Origin: Voacanga thouarsii
Lineage: Eukaryota; Streptophyta; Magnoliopsida; Gentianales; Apocynaceae
Assembly: GCA_026120185.1 (NCBI GenBank)
Contig: JANUWF010001824.1
Location: forward strand, 248,001 to 312,000
DNA length: 64,000 nucleotides
Direction: 5' to 3'
Of this stretch, positions 42,656-54,027 are shown one piece after another. Numbering within the stretch: the stretch's first letter is position 1; each line of letters opens with the position of its first letter. The notes beneath the pieces were generated by a model, which had not been told where the DNA came from, made no database searches, and saw only the letters and a program-made list of their open reading frames with translations. A program made the position numbers and the translations under genes.

Positions 42656-44718
42656 TTCTACCTCAAAACCTCTTGAATTAGTTCATATGAATTTATTTGG
42701 ACCCATGAGGACTGCTAGTCTTGGGGGTAAAAAATATGCATATTTAATTGTTGATGATTTCTCTAGATTTACCTGGACTTTATTTCTTGGTCAAAAGGAT
42801 GAAGCCTTTATTGAATTTTCAAAACTGATTAAGCGCGTCCAAAACTCGATTGGATGCAAACTGATTTCTATTAGAAGTGACAATGGCAAAGAATTTTGTA
42901 ACAGTGAATTTACTCACTTCTGTGATGAAAATGGAGTCTTTCATAATTTTTCAGCAACTAAAACTCCTCAACAAAACGGTGTTGTTGAAAGGAAAAATCG
43001 GACCTTGCAAGAAATGGCTAAATCAATGCTTTGTGAAAATGTTCTTCCAAAATACTTTTGGGCGGAAGCTGTTAACACAGCATGCTATACAATAAACCGA
43101 GGTATGTTAAGACCATTTTTAAGAAAAACTCCGTTTGAACTTATGTTTGACAAAACTCCTTCTATCTCTTATTTTAAAGTTTTTGGATGTAAATGTTTTA
43201 TTCTAAATACAAGAGATAATCTTGAAAAATTTGATAGTAAGTCCGATGAGACCATATTTCTTGGATATTCTTCCAACAAGAAAGCTTATAGAGTATACAA
43301 TAAAAGAACACTTTGTGTGGAAGAATCTATGTATGTTGTATTTGATGAATCTAACATTTATACTTCAAAAAGAGATAACGATGGTGTAGGAAATTCAAAT
43401 GAAGTTAAGTTAGATCATGTTAAAGCTCCAACATTAGATACTCATGCAAAAGAAGAAGAGATTGAAGAATTGCATATTGAACAAGAGAAAGAACAAATTG
43501 AAGATTCTGCAAATAATCAATTGCCGAAGGACTGGAAATACAAATCGGGCCATCCAAAGGAACAAATTATTGGAGATCCAAACCAAGGAGTTAAAACTCA
43601 ACGGTATTTTATTGACAACTTTGCTCTTCTTTCAAATATTGAACCTAGCAGCATTGATATTGCATTACATGATGAATTTTGGATTATTGCCATGCAAGAA
43701 GAGTTAAATCAATTCGAAAAAAATCAGGTTTGGAAACTTGTTCCTAGACCGCATGATCATCCTGTTATTGGGACAAAATGGGTTTTTAGAAATAAACTTG
43801 ATAAAAATGGAGTTGTAATTAGAAATAAAGCTAGATTGGTGGCTCAAGGATTTAATCAAGAAGAAGGCACTAACTATGATGAAACATTCGCTCATGTTGC
43901 TAGACTAGAATCAATTCGAATGTTACTTGCCTTTACATCCTTTAAAAATTTCATGCTCTATCAAATGGATGTCAAAAGTGCCTTTCTAAATGGCTTTATT
44001 GAAGAGGAAGTGTACATTGAGCAGCCACCTGGTTTTACTCATGAGCTTTTTCCAAATCATGTTTTCAAACTCTCTAAAGCTCTCTATGGATTAAAGCAAA
44101 CTCCAAGAGCTTGGTATGAAAGGCTTAGTGGTTTCCTAATCTCAAAAAGATTTTCTAAAGGCTTAATTGATAATACCTTGTTCATCAAATCTGATAGTTC
44201 TGGTGACTTACTAATTGTACAAATCTATGTTGATGATATTATTTTTTGCGCTACTAACGACTCTTTATGCAAGATGTTTGCTAAGACTATGCAATAAGAA
44301 TTTGAAATGAGTATGATGGGAGAATTGAACTTTTTTCTTGGACTGCAAATTAAGCAAACCAAGGACGGAATCTTCAGAAACCAAGCTAAGTATGCCAAAG
44401 AGTTGCTCAAAAGGTTTGGAATGAATGAAGTAAAAGAAATCAGTACACCTATAAGTACATCCATAAAACTTGACCAAGATGAAAAGGGTAAGAAGGTAGA
44501 TGAACATAAATATAGAGGTAAGTCTACTATATCTTACTGCTAGTAGACCATATATCATGTTTTCAGTATATCTTTGTGCTTGATTTCAATCTTATCCGAA
44601 GAAATCACATTGAAGTGCAGTTAAATGTATACTTCGATATCTAATTCGCACACATGATTATGGATTATGGAATCCACGTACTAATACTTTTGATCTTATA
44701 GGATATATTGATGCAGAT
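42653..44718 (+). pseudogene. Copia-3 integrase and reverse transcriptase
   Basis: After the poly-A shift, one long open frame to 44297 encodes the integrase core: HMNLFGPM (first catalytic Asp replaced by Asn at 42690-42692), SIRSDNGKEF and NGVVERKNRT. RT follows: VWKLVPRPHDHPVIGTKWVF, MDVKSAFLNGFIEEEVYIEQ, KALYGLKQTPRAWYERL and IYVDDIIF (YVDD at 44226-44237). A TAA at about 44295 and a frameshift near 44515 break the rest. The tail reads GYIDAD just before copy C begins at 44719. RT motifs are intact, but the integrase substitution and stops imply a dead element. Confidence 0.92.
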
Positions 44719-47700
44719 TGTAACACCCCATATTTTTACCTTGTCGTAGTGGGCCGGGTTTAGGTGGGATGTTGCCCCGTCTAAAATCTCAGGCTAAGGG
44801 TCTTTATAACGAATTGAACTTAAAATAAGCAGGTAAAAAAAATCAAAACTTAAGTAATATATGAAACATGCTCTTTCATTATGTATATATATAAGTTAAG
44901 ATAGATACATCATCATGATTCCCAAAATACACAAGCCAAAATCATTTCATCAACTATGTACACTAATCATACTAAAAGATTCACTATCTAGGGCTAGAGG
45001 CAAAGTTCGGGTAGTACCGTCATTAGTCTTCAGCTCCAATTCCTAAAAAAAAAAAGACAAACATACGTGTGAGTGGTATACTCAGTGAGTCCCATGTGTG
45101 CCAGTGTTTTGCTTAGAAGATAAAGTCGATTTTCACTTTCTTTGTTGAAATAAATTTTATAATAGGAAACAGTGGTAATTGATAAATTTAGGTTCAATCT
45201 ATCATGTACTTTCAAAAAATAATGGCTTCCAAACACATGGTCCCTAATTTAATAAATGCGGGTTCTTCTCCATTTAGAAGTGCGACTCGCGTGCAAAGTT
45301 CAAGGAACTTCGCCTTCGGCTACACGATCTCTTGTGCCAAGGATTGCGCCTTATAGCACGTCACTCGTGTTATGCCGGAAGGGTTAGCAGCATACAAATG
45401 TACCTCACCGTGCACTTAGGGATCTTTTACTTGCCATCATAAGTCAAGGGTCCCAATCCTGACGTCAATCACTATCGAGGTAGCAAGGGATTGAACACAC
45501 CGAGTGTCCCTGCTTGGTATCATGTGAACAACCCACTATCATAATCAATAGGCAATTTCCAGGCTCACAACGGCTAGCTAGGGACGGCTAATTCCATTAT
45601 CCTGTCGCCCTGTTCGGAGTAAGATAAGCCCAATAACTGGACCGGATTATTTGGGTTCATCTATCTCTAACGAGAGCTAGTACAAAGGTCAAAGCCCTCG
45701 CTGAGTACTCAACGTCTTCACTGATTCACATATTCAATATACTCTTTTGAAAGGAGTCTGGTCTCCCCGAATGGAATTCAAAACAACTCATTCTTGGGGC
45801 TAAATATCATTTTCTAAAATTTTTACATCACCCGAGTGGATATTTTTAAGAGCTATCAAAATTATACGAATTTCATCTCGGAAGCCTTTAAGCATAAAGA
45901 AAGCTTATTGAAATATTTTGTAAATATCAATTAGACTGGATTCATAGACTTCAATCATATCAAGAAGACATAGTTTATATCAGAGAAACATTAAATTTTG
46001 TCAGAAAACACATAGCTAATAGTAGTTTTAAAATCAAGGGACTCACCTTGTATATTAAGTCGAAGTTGCACTCGTATAGTCTTAAAAGGAGTTCCCTCGA
46101 CTTGGTTCACCTATACCATTAGTATATCTCTGTATTATTACTTAATGGGTTCAAATAAGGTTTCTATAATTTCCTTAAAGAAATAAATGGACTAATGCTT
46201 TGGATGATTTTCTGGTTTTACAGCTTTACCATCCTCCACTATTCTTCACATAACTTATTCAGTATAGGTCCAAATAAAGTGAGGTTACTTCCATACTATT
46301 CCTAAGATATCCCTCTATCAATTCCAGGTCATGAGACATGTAAACTCCATCTCATTTCATACAGTTTTTCGGTTAATTCCACTGTTCCGAGTTTGGAGTT
46401 CAGTTTTGTCATCTTCCAGTATTTTGTACATATCTCTTTCAATACAGACCCAAATGAGGTGAAACTACTTCCAAAATACTCCTAAGACATTTCTCTATCA
46501 ACTTCAGGTTATTTAGTATTCAAACCTCTCTCCATTTCATTCAGTTTTTTCAGCTAAACTTACAGTTCCGAGTTGGAGGTTCAAAATTACAATTTAGAAG
46601 CCCAACTTGTTTTAACTTATTTCTATGGTTTCTTCAGCACATCCTACCACATTTAAACCCTTCAATTCTTCATTTAACACCCCAATATCAGTATTCTAAT
46701 GGATTTTCATACCCAGCACTTCTCTCTTATCCAAACAAATAAATTATCCCCTATTTACCGAACCAGTAAATTTTTTGCAGTTTTCACCATTCTTATTGTT
46801 CATGATCTCTTAGCCATTCTAAATCCCCACAACCTCCACACAACTTGTTCCAAATCCTTTCTAACTAGTCTAAGACATGTTTAGGATTAGTTATACTTCA
46901 CTTCCAGCCACTCCTACTCAGATTTCCTTTGTTATTTCCAAACAACACAAGCTAGTTATTGGTTACTATCCAATAGCTCTTCTAGTTTCCTTATCATTTC
47001 TATCTTTTTCCTTTCCAAATTTCCAGCATACCATCACTCCAAAATACATTAAATGAACTGAAAATCATACCTAATTCATCACGAACGCAACCGGTCAACC
47101 AACAACCATCACAAAATCAAGATATTTTCAACAACATTCATATGCAAATAGCTTCCAACTTCTAGTATCATTCTTTTAGCTTTTGAGAAGTGGTCTCTTA
47201 CCTTTCCAAGATGAAGGCAAAGCTGTAACACTCCTTCCTTTCCTTCCTTTTCCTTTCCTTCTCCTTGCTACCGATTCTTCTTTCTTTCCTTTTCTTGCTA
47301 CCGAAAAATCTGTCTCTCTCCCTTAGTCTCTTCCTTTCATCTCTTCACTTTTATGTTTTTCTCCTCTTCTCCCAGCTTTCTCTCTTGGCCGAAGTCCTCC
47401 CCCTTGCTCCTATTTATATAGCTTGTTTTTCTTGGTCTTACTTTGGTCTTACTAAAAGGAATTAAGGTGAGTTGGTCATTCTAGAAGCTTTTAGGCTTCC
47501 ATAGAACTTAAAAGAACCTTGTAGAATATCCTAGAAAATTTTAGAACCATGTAGAAGCTTGTAGAAATCCTTATAACTTCTCAAGATTAATATATTTGCT
47601 AACCTTGCATGGCCATGCATAATTATAGTTAACTTGCCCTAATCTAGTTTAACTTAATTAATCTTAGTCAAATGAAGTCTAAGAGTGATCTAACTTAGTC

Positions 47701-47807
47701 AAGAATATCATGCATGTGGGCCATCTTCATTTATTTCTTGTGGGCCCCCTAAATTATCTTTGTAGATAATATGATATAGCTAAGATATTTTATGATATTA
47801 ATTGTAT

Positions 47808-47847
<40 letters not shown>
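44719..47847 (-). mobile_element. Long LTR-like element, copy C
   Basis: Starts TGTAACACCCC, the reverse complement of the GGGGTGTTACA end of copy A, and shares GGGATGTTGCCCCGTC and GGGTCTTTATAA with copies A, B and D near that end. It interrupts the RNase H of Copia-3. The far end runs into an AC microsatellite. The flanks CAGAT (44714-44718) and CAGAA (47848-47852) are a four-of-five target duplication. No coding region is visible. The small frames inside have no motifs. Confidence 0.7.

Positions 47848-47849
<2 letters not shown>
47811..47849. repeat. (AC)n microsatellite at the edge of copy C
   Basis: About 19 AC units. In element orientation this is a TG run at the 5' end, where an LTR would start with TG. 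Confidence 0.9.
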
Positions 47850-47850
<1 letters not shown>

Positions 47851-47852
<2 letters not shown>

Positions 47853-48072
47853 TAATACAAGTGCTATCAATCTAACAAAAAATCCAATGCAGCATTCGAG
47901 AACAAAGAATATTGAAGTTAAACACCACTTCATCCGAGACCATGAACTCAAAGGAGATGTGTGTGTTGAATATGTCTCAACGGATGAACAACTTATAGAT
48001 ATCTTCACTAAACCTCTAGCTGATGATAGATTCAACAACTTAAGAAGAGGTTTGGGAATTACAAGAATTTGA
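47851..48072 (+). pseudogene. Copia-3 RNase H C-terminal end
   Basis: Reads SAINLTKNPMQHSRTKNIEV, HHFIRDHELKGDVCVEYVST and DIFTKPLADDRFNNLRRGLG, then a natural stop. It resumes the polyprotein interrupted at 44718. About 75 residues between GYIDAD and the NTSAINL motif are missing. Confidence 0.9.
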
Positions 48073-48507
48073 AAACTAACCATGTGGTATAAGTCTTTCT
48101 TGTGCAGGATTTGTGAAGAAAAAGGTTTTGGAAACAAAACACTAAATCTGAAATACCTCGTCCTTGTTTTGGACACAGTGTTAGAATCTAATTCTTACAT
48201 CCAAAATGCATTTCGAGAAAACTCTCTTTTGGATATTGATTTCGGACCTGGTCTTGTTCCAAAATCAATCCTTAATATTCTCTTATTCCAAATTTCAAGT
48301 TTCGAAAAAATTGGTTTGCGCGTTTTTCAAAACTCCTCAGAAAAACATATGTTTTCAAGGGACTTTACTCTCACACTATCCTAGACATTCAAAGCTATCT
48401 GGTTTTCTCTCATTCAAAACCCTTGAAATCATTCTTCTTCCAAAAATCCTTTGTACTCTTCTACTTCAAAAACCAAAAAGCCCTAAAAAAAAAACTTCAA
48501 TCTTTCA
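48073..48507 (+). other. Copia-3 spacer between pol and third ORF
   Basis: About 430 bases. Open frames here are short and without motifs. Confidence 0.6.
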
Positions 48508-49998
48508 ATGGCCAAGACAAAATCCACCGTTCCAAAACCTAAGAAGGAGCAAAAATCTTCTTCGATGTAAAAGAAAAAAGTTTCAGGTTCAACTAAGGGC
48601 AAGGCTAAAGCAAAGGAAGCTTCCCCTCAACCTCACTTCTCGGCCTCTCATTATGATTCGTCTGAATCTTCTTCAGATCAAGTGAGTTCTGCAAATCAAG
48701 TACCCTAATTTCTTGACTCAAAATGTGAATCTGAATACAACGACTGGGTCTCCAGAAATCGAACTATTATTTCTAATTATCGAGTGAACCACTCTGCTTT
48801 TCTGAACTTATCAAATATTCTAGATATGTTTGATCATGTCGGGTGGGGGAGTTTGTTATTCATTGATGAGAAAATCTACACTCCTTTAGTCTGGGAATTT
48901 TATGCAAATTTGAGAATGGGCAAACTGGAAGAAACTAAGGGAGGGTTTATGATTCGATGGTATGTAACAAGAGTAAAAGGAAAAGATTTTGAATTTGACC
49001 ATAGAATGCTGAATAGAATCTGTGATGTTCGAGATGCCCGTTTTCAATATTTTGAGTTGAACAAATTTCCTGATGGAAATGAAATTTTTGTTCTGGAAAA
49101 TTTTGAAAAGTTATTTACTGGTGGAAAGAAAATTGAGAACTCTAGAAATCGTAGATCCAAAGGGCTAAATGGATTGGGCAGAATTCTACATCATATGGTG
49201 TCTACCATTATTGTTCCTAGTTTCGGCCATAAGACCTCCATCAGTATACTTCAAATGGTAATCATGTTAGCCTTAGCAGAGGGGAGATAGATTAACTTTG
49301 GGTTCCTGGCAACTAAGTTAATGTTGAAATCTAGAAATACTTCTAGCAAGGCTCTACCATTTGGAAATTTGTTGACCAAAGTTTTCAGATTTTTCAATGT
49401 TGGTTTAAATTTTGTTACTTGTGATCCCTCAAGAACAAATGTCTACAGCTTTGACTCCTTTGAAAAGATGGCATATGTAAGGAAGGGAAATTCATGGAAA
49501 TTGTTAAGAGAATCTGCTAGAAAAGAGAGAGAAATTTTGATAAATATCAAGGAAGAATGGAAGTCAAGAACTAAAAGAAAAATTAATGAAGAAGGAACTG
49601 TTCCGGACTCGGGCCTATCTGAGACTATTCTGAGTGCAATCAGCTCCTTTGCAGAGAAATTAGAATCTCTTAGTTCAGAAATTAAGAGTCTTGGAAACAG
49701 ACTGTCTGTCATTGAGCAATCTGCTTAGCCTTCCACCTCTATATCTGATCATGAAAAGGATGAACAATCTTCAGAGGACAAGGCTGAACTGCCTGCAGAT
49801 GTCAAGGTTCCCTCTCCTGAACCATCTCCACAGCCTTCTTCCGTACAGAAGACAGATATTCCTACTCCTTCTCCCAAGCCCAAACCATCTGGCAAAAGAC
49901 AGAAGCATATGGTTGTAAAAAGAAAGTCTAACAGAATTGCTGGTCAGTTTTCAAAGAAGGAGGCTAGATCTAAGTCTGAAATAATCAATATTTCCTAG
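48508..49998 (+). pseudogene. Copia-3 third ORF in the env position
   Basis: One frame of about 496 codons starts MAKTKSTVPKPKKEQKSSSM and is interrupted by four stops (near 48568, 48706, 49288 and 49726). After a Ser/Lys-rich start, the middle part contains WEFYANLRMGKLEE, MIRWYVTRVKGKDFEFDHRM and LNRICDVRDARF. This resembles the 'putative plant transposon protein' domain found in SIRE-type third ORFs and in other plant transposons; that is an inference from the WEFYANL...RGK pattern. The segment SETILSAISSFAEKLESLSS and after looks like a short coiled coil. The C-terminus is Pro/Ser-rich and then basic (KRQKHMVVKRKSNR), like a nuclear signal. I see no clear signal peptide or membrane anchor, so 'env-like' refers to position only. 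Confidence 0.65.
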
Positions 49999-51336
49999 AC
50001 TGTTTTCTTGGGCAACACAATGGACTGATGACCAATTTACTTTCTGTAACAGTTGAACAATTTACTGTTTCAGTCATTTACGTTCTGTTTTTAGATAATT
50101 TCTGATACTTGTGTCATTCTCTGTCATGCTTATTATCTATCTAATGACTTTTGATTGCATATTACTTCTCCTTTTGCTATGCTTCTTTTTTATTGATGAC
50201 AAAGGGGGAGAAAAAAAAATGGCATTGAATATGACTGTTATTATGGGGGAGAAAGAAAAAAAAATGAAACTGCTGTGAAAATATTGAATGTTGGTCTGTG
50301 AATATTATGGTCCGCATGACTGTCGGCATGATGTTGTTTGCAAGAAATATGTCGGTCTGAAAATGATATAGTCTGCATATATGCTGTTGTATAAAATTGT
50401 CGGTATGCAATAACTGATAAGGAGAAAATGTTAGGTCTGCATGTTAGATCTACATGTTGATATACAAAAATGTTATGAGTTCTGCATAATAATCTGATAT
50501 GGATTCTACATGACTGATGTTATATGTATGAACTAAATTTTTGAACATAACTTTCATCTGAAATTGGACTGTTAATGTATGATTTTTTTATCTGCGAAAT
50601 AACTGCCATGGAAGTTGAAACCATTTTGAAAAACTGAAACTATTTATGGAAGAGAAAAGACTGTTGTATGAACAGTTATTGAATTCCAAGTAACTACATG
50701 AACTGTTATGAACTGCATGAACTACTTCTGGCATGAACAGTTATGCATTGATATCAAATTTGAACTGTTAAGAAAATCATTGATAGGATTTACTGTTTAC
50801 CAAAATTTTTTGAAAAACCCCTCTATTTGTGACGCTCACTTTTATGATAATGGTATTTTTGAGACTAGATTCTGTGATAAGTTTTCGTGCATTAAGTCAG
50901 GGGGAGTTTTGGACTCAGAAATTTCGTATCTAAAACAAATGTTCTTATAAGCAGATTTACTGAACTGAAAAATGTTTTGGACATCCAAAAGCCCTATCAA
51001 AATGAAATTCTGAAAACATACATTCTTCCAAAATCATTTTGGATACACTTTCTAGATGAATAAATCGTTACTTCTTCTCATCCCTCTTATGTTCGAAATA
51101 GTCACATAAGCATATATTTAGGGGAAGCATTTTAGTATTTTATCTCTATCAAATTACTCTGAATATTTATATAGAGATATGATATGCTTTAGGATCATTG
51201 AGATATGTTTACAAATTTTTTATCAGAAAGATCTCTATGAGACCTATATTGTAAGATTACATTTATTTGTTCAACATGTTCTCTCTATTCACATATCAAA
51301 TGTGTCATGTTTGTCATCACTCAAACAGGGGGAGAT
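49999..51336 (+). other. Copia-3 3' non-coding region with PPT-like tracts
   Basis: It holds degenerate short repeats built on GTCTGCATG- and ATGAACTGTTATGAACTG-like words, and several polypurine stretches: AAAGGGGGAGAAAA at 50201, TGGGGGAGAAAG at 50245, CAGGGGGAG at 50899 and the true PPT at 51327. No coding region is recognised. Confidence 0.6.
51327..51336 (+). other. Copia-3 polypurine tract
   Basis: CAGGGGGAGAT lies directly before the TGTTAGCCC start of the 3' LTR. Confidence 0.85.
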
Positions 51337-52054
51337 TGTTAGCCCTAAGGGCTTTCTTTTATGTTTTGATTTATGACAAACGTTGATATGGACTAACTTG
51401 TTAATTTCACGTGATAGGACATGGTTAATCTTTATTCTTCTAAAGTCCTTAGATAAGAATTGTTGACAACATCTTCATCGCTGATTTTAAGATTAGAAGA
51501 TCAAATGAGAAAATTAGAGTATTAGAAGTTATATATCATGGAAGCTCTTTATGAAGAATGATAGACTAGGAAGTGTTATTAAGGTATATTTATTAATTCT
51601 CATATCTTCTTATCTTTTGATTCATTTGACTTTACCTTGAAGCTTCACAGGAAATGATTTTCAAAGTTTTTAAAATTCATAGAATTTTGGATGGAAGAGT
51701 TTGAATCCAAAAGGTTCATCCAAAATCTTGTAAACCGGGTTGAAAATTTTTTGTCAGGAATGTGCCATTTTGGACTTACCTTTTGGATGCATCTTCATCC
51801 AAAACCCAAGTCCAAAACTTGGATGAGTTTAAACAGAAAAATTTGTAGCCGTTTTTTTATGACCGTTGGCAATCCACTTTTTGGCTCTATAAATAACCCT
51901 TAAAGTAAGATTAGAAGTAGGATTTTTGAAACATTCATCTTAGAAACCTTATTGCTCAATACTTTCAAAAATCTCCTTTTATCTAGCTTTAATGTGAGTT
52001 CATTGTGTATCAAAGATAAAAGTAATTTGTGGTTTGTATCCGAGAAAATATCTA
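51337..52054 (+). mobile_element. Copia-3 3' LTR, part before copy B
   Basis: Matches 38748-39460 of the 5' LTR closely. A stretch of about 24 bases, starting TCCGAGAAAATATC and split by copy B, is absent from the 5' LTR; GTA is found at both edges of the difference. Confidence 0.9.
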
Positions 52055-52300
52055 TGTGAAACCCTAGTCAAAACCAACCTTAGAGTAAGGGGGTTGGGAT
52101 GCATTTCATACTTTATTGCATGATTAAATATATTTTTATATGATTTTATGTGCCTTGGATTTGAGTTTTAATGTCTTGGAGGCTTGTTGGTGAGTATTGA
52201 GAGAGAAGGGCAAAATGGTAATTTTTGCTTGAGGTGAAAATAGGAAGATATCATGAGGATTAGATAGGAAATAATTTTCTAATGAAAATAACAATAAGAG

Positions 52301-52376
52301 TTGTTGTGGTTTAGTAGTTAGAGCTTTGGGATTAATTCTTGAGGTCTTGTGTTCAAATTCCATCATGGGAGCTTTA
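52301..52376 (+). mobile_element. SINE-like tRNA-derived sequence in copy B
   Basis: A box A-like TGTGGTTTAGTAGTTAGAGC is followed about 35 bases later by a box B-like GTGTTCAAATTCCATC. This is the head of a tRNA-derived SINE or a tRNA-like piece; no tail or target duplication is clear. Confidence 0.5.
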
Positions 52377-53988
52377 ACTTGGTTAAATTTTATTTTTGCT
52401 TGGGAAGTAATAATTTCGACCTTAGGTGCTTAGAATAGGGTAGTGATGTTGTCCTAAGAGAGTCATGTTAGGAGTATCTTCATTCTATTCCTTTGCCCTA
52501 CTCGAATTTCCTAAGAGGAATTCATTTTTCCTTAATCTTTGATTTTCCTTATTTCTCAACTCTTTAGTTTGATCAAGTCGTTCTAGCCATTTTCTTTTCA
52601 GAAATTTCAGTAAAGAGCTGTAGCTTTGTAGGATCGAAATGTCTTAGTAAAAGACTTCTTATGGTCTGAAAATGTGGAAGAGTTGTGGGAAATTCCAAGA
52701 GGAAAAATCCCTCTAGTGAGCTTGCTAAAAATTCACTCTAGCTAGTTCATCTTCCTTCTTGGAATGAACTGAAGTTCTCCAGCTTATTGTGCCATCAAGG
52801 TGTCGAGATTCTTAGCTAACATTCCCTCCTAAATGCTGCCAGAAAAATGGTCTTTTGGATCAGCTTGCAACCTGAAATCTTTGGCCATTTTCGGACTGCT
52901 CAAAGTTGGAGCAAAACCAGGAAAAATTCCTGGGCAAATCGCAACTTTGAGAGTCCAAAACCAAGCTGTTTTCTTCCAGATTGTGTTCAGCACCTTAGCC
53001 ATGTTTTTCCTCCATGAAGAAGGCTGGAAACCAGCCTTGAAAGCCCCTGAAGTTCACCTTCAAACCCTCTGCAAGTTGGCTGGAAAATGGCAGCCAAAAA
53101 ACTGTCCAGAAATTTCAGCTCAGCGAAAATTCTGTGCAGCCCACTATCCAGCTTTGTTTCCTAATTCTCTTCCAGCTGAAACACCATCCTTGTTCTACAT
53201 AAACCTCCCTTAAACCTTCAGTAACTGAGCTCCATTATTCCCCTAAAGCTTCTGCACGAAATTCAGACATAGCTGCCCGAAAATCTCTCCAACAAATCCC
53301 TGCAATCGTGCTTGATTGATTACCAAAATTCCAACCACCATAGTTTAGCAACCTTCCATAATGTATCCCTTAAATAACTAGACTTTTTCTTCACCATTAT
53401 GCTCCCTCTTTTCGGCCACCATAAGCTTCCTTAACTCAACTTTAATCCCACCGAAATTCTACTCAAAACAGTCGGCCATGGCAGACTTCCAAAGCTCTCC
53501 AATAATCAAGATATTCTACGATATTTAGTTTCCAAAATTGCTTTCTAAAAATATTCTTCAAGGATTTTAACAACTAGCCTTTCCTTTTCCCTTCCAAATC
53601 AGAGAGTCATCTTCCTAAACCCTACAGAAATTCAGCCAACCCTAGTTCTCACAGAATTTCGGTAGCTGCAAACTACAATCTCTCAAATTCCTTCAACCTT
53701 TAAGAACACACACACTACACCAAGAACACCTACTTCTTCCTTTCACCTAATACCTCTCCAAACCACTTCAAACCTTCTCTAAAATCTCCAGATTTGACCT
53801 ACTCACTACCGTGAGTCCATCAACACCATTCTTAACATCAAACTCCATAAATCAACTCGCTACCTCGTACCAAAACCAGAAAATTCTGTGAAGGTTCAAG
53901 AACACCTTCAAGGTAGGTTTGTTCTAACAACTTCATCTTCTCCAATCTTGATCTCTAGTGAGAATATATGTGAATAGACATGCTAATC

Positions 53989-53989
<1 letters not shown>

Positions 53990-54025
<36 letters not shown>
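53990..54025. repeat. (CT)n microsatellite in copy B
   Basis: About 18 CT units at the place corresponding to the TC run of copy A. Confidence 0.9.

Positions 54026-54027
<2 letters not shown>

Noticed and set aside
48508..49998. Viral envelope gene
   Set aside because: The position is env-like, but no signal peptide, cleavage site or membrane anchor is visible.
52301..52376. A functional tRNA gene
   Set aside because: Only box A and box B resemble a tRNA; acceptor and anticodon stems do not pair, so SINE-like is the better call.
52833..53213. 126-codon open frame in copy B
   Set aside because: No recognisable domain; it sits in an LTR-like region where the other copies have no counterpart frame.
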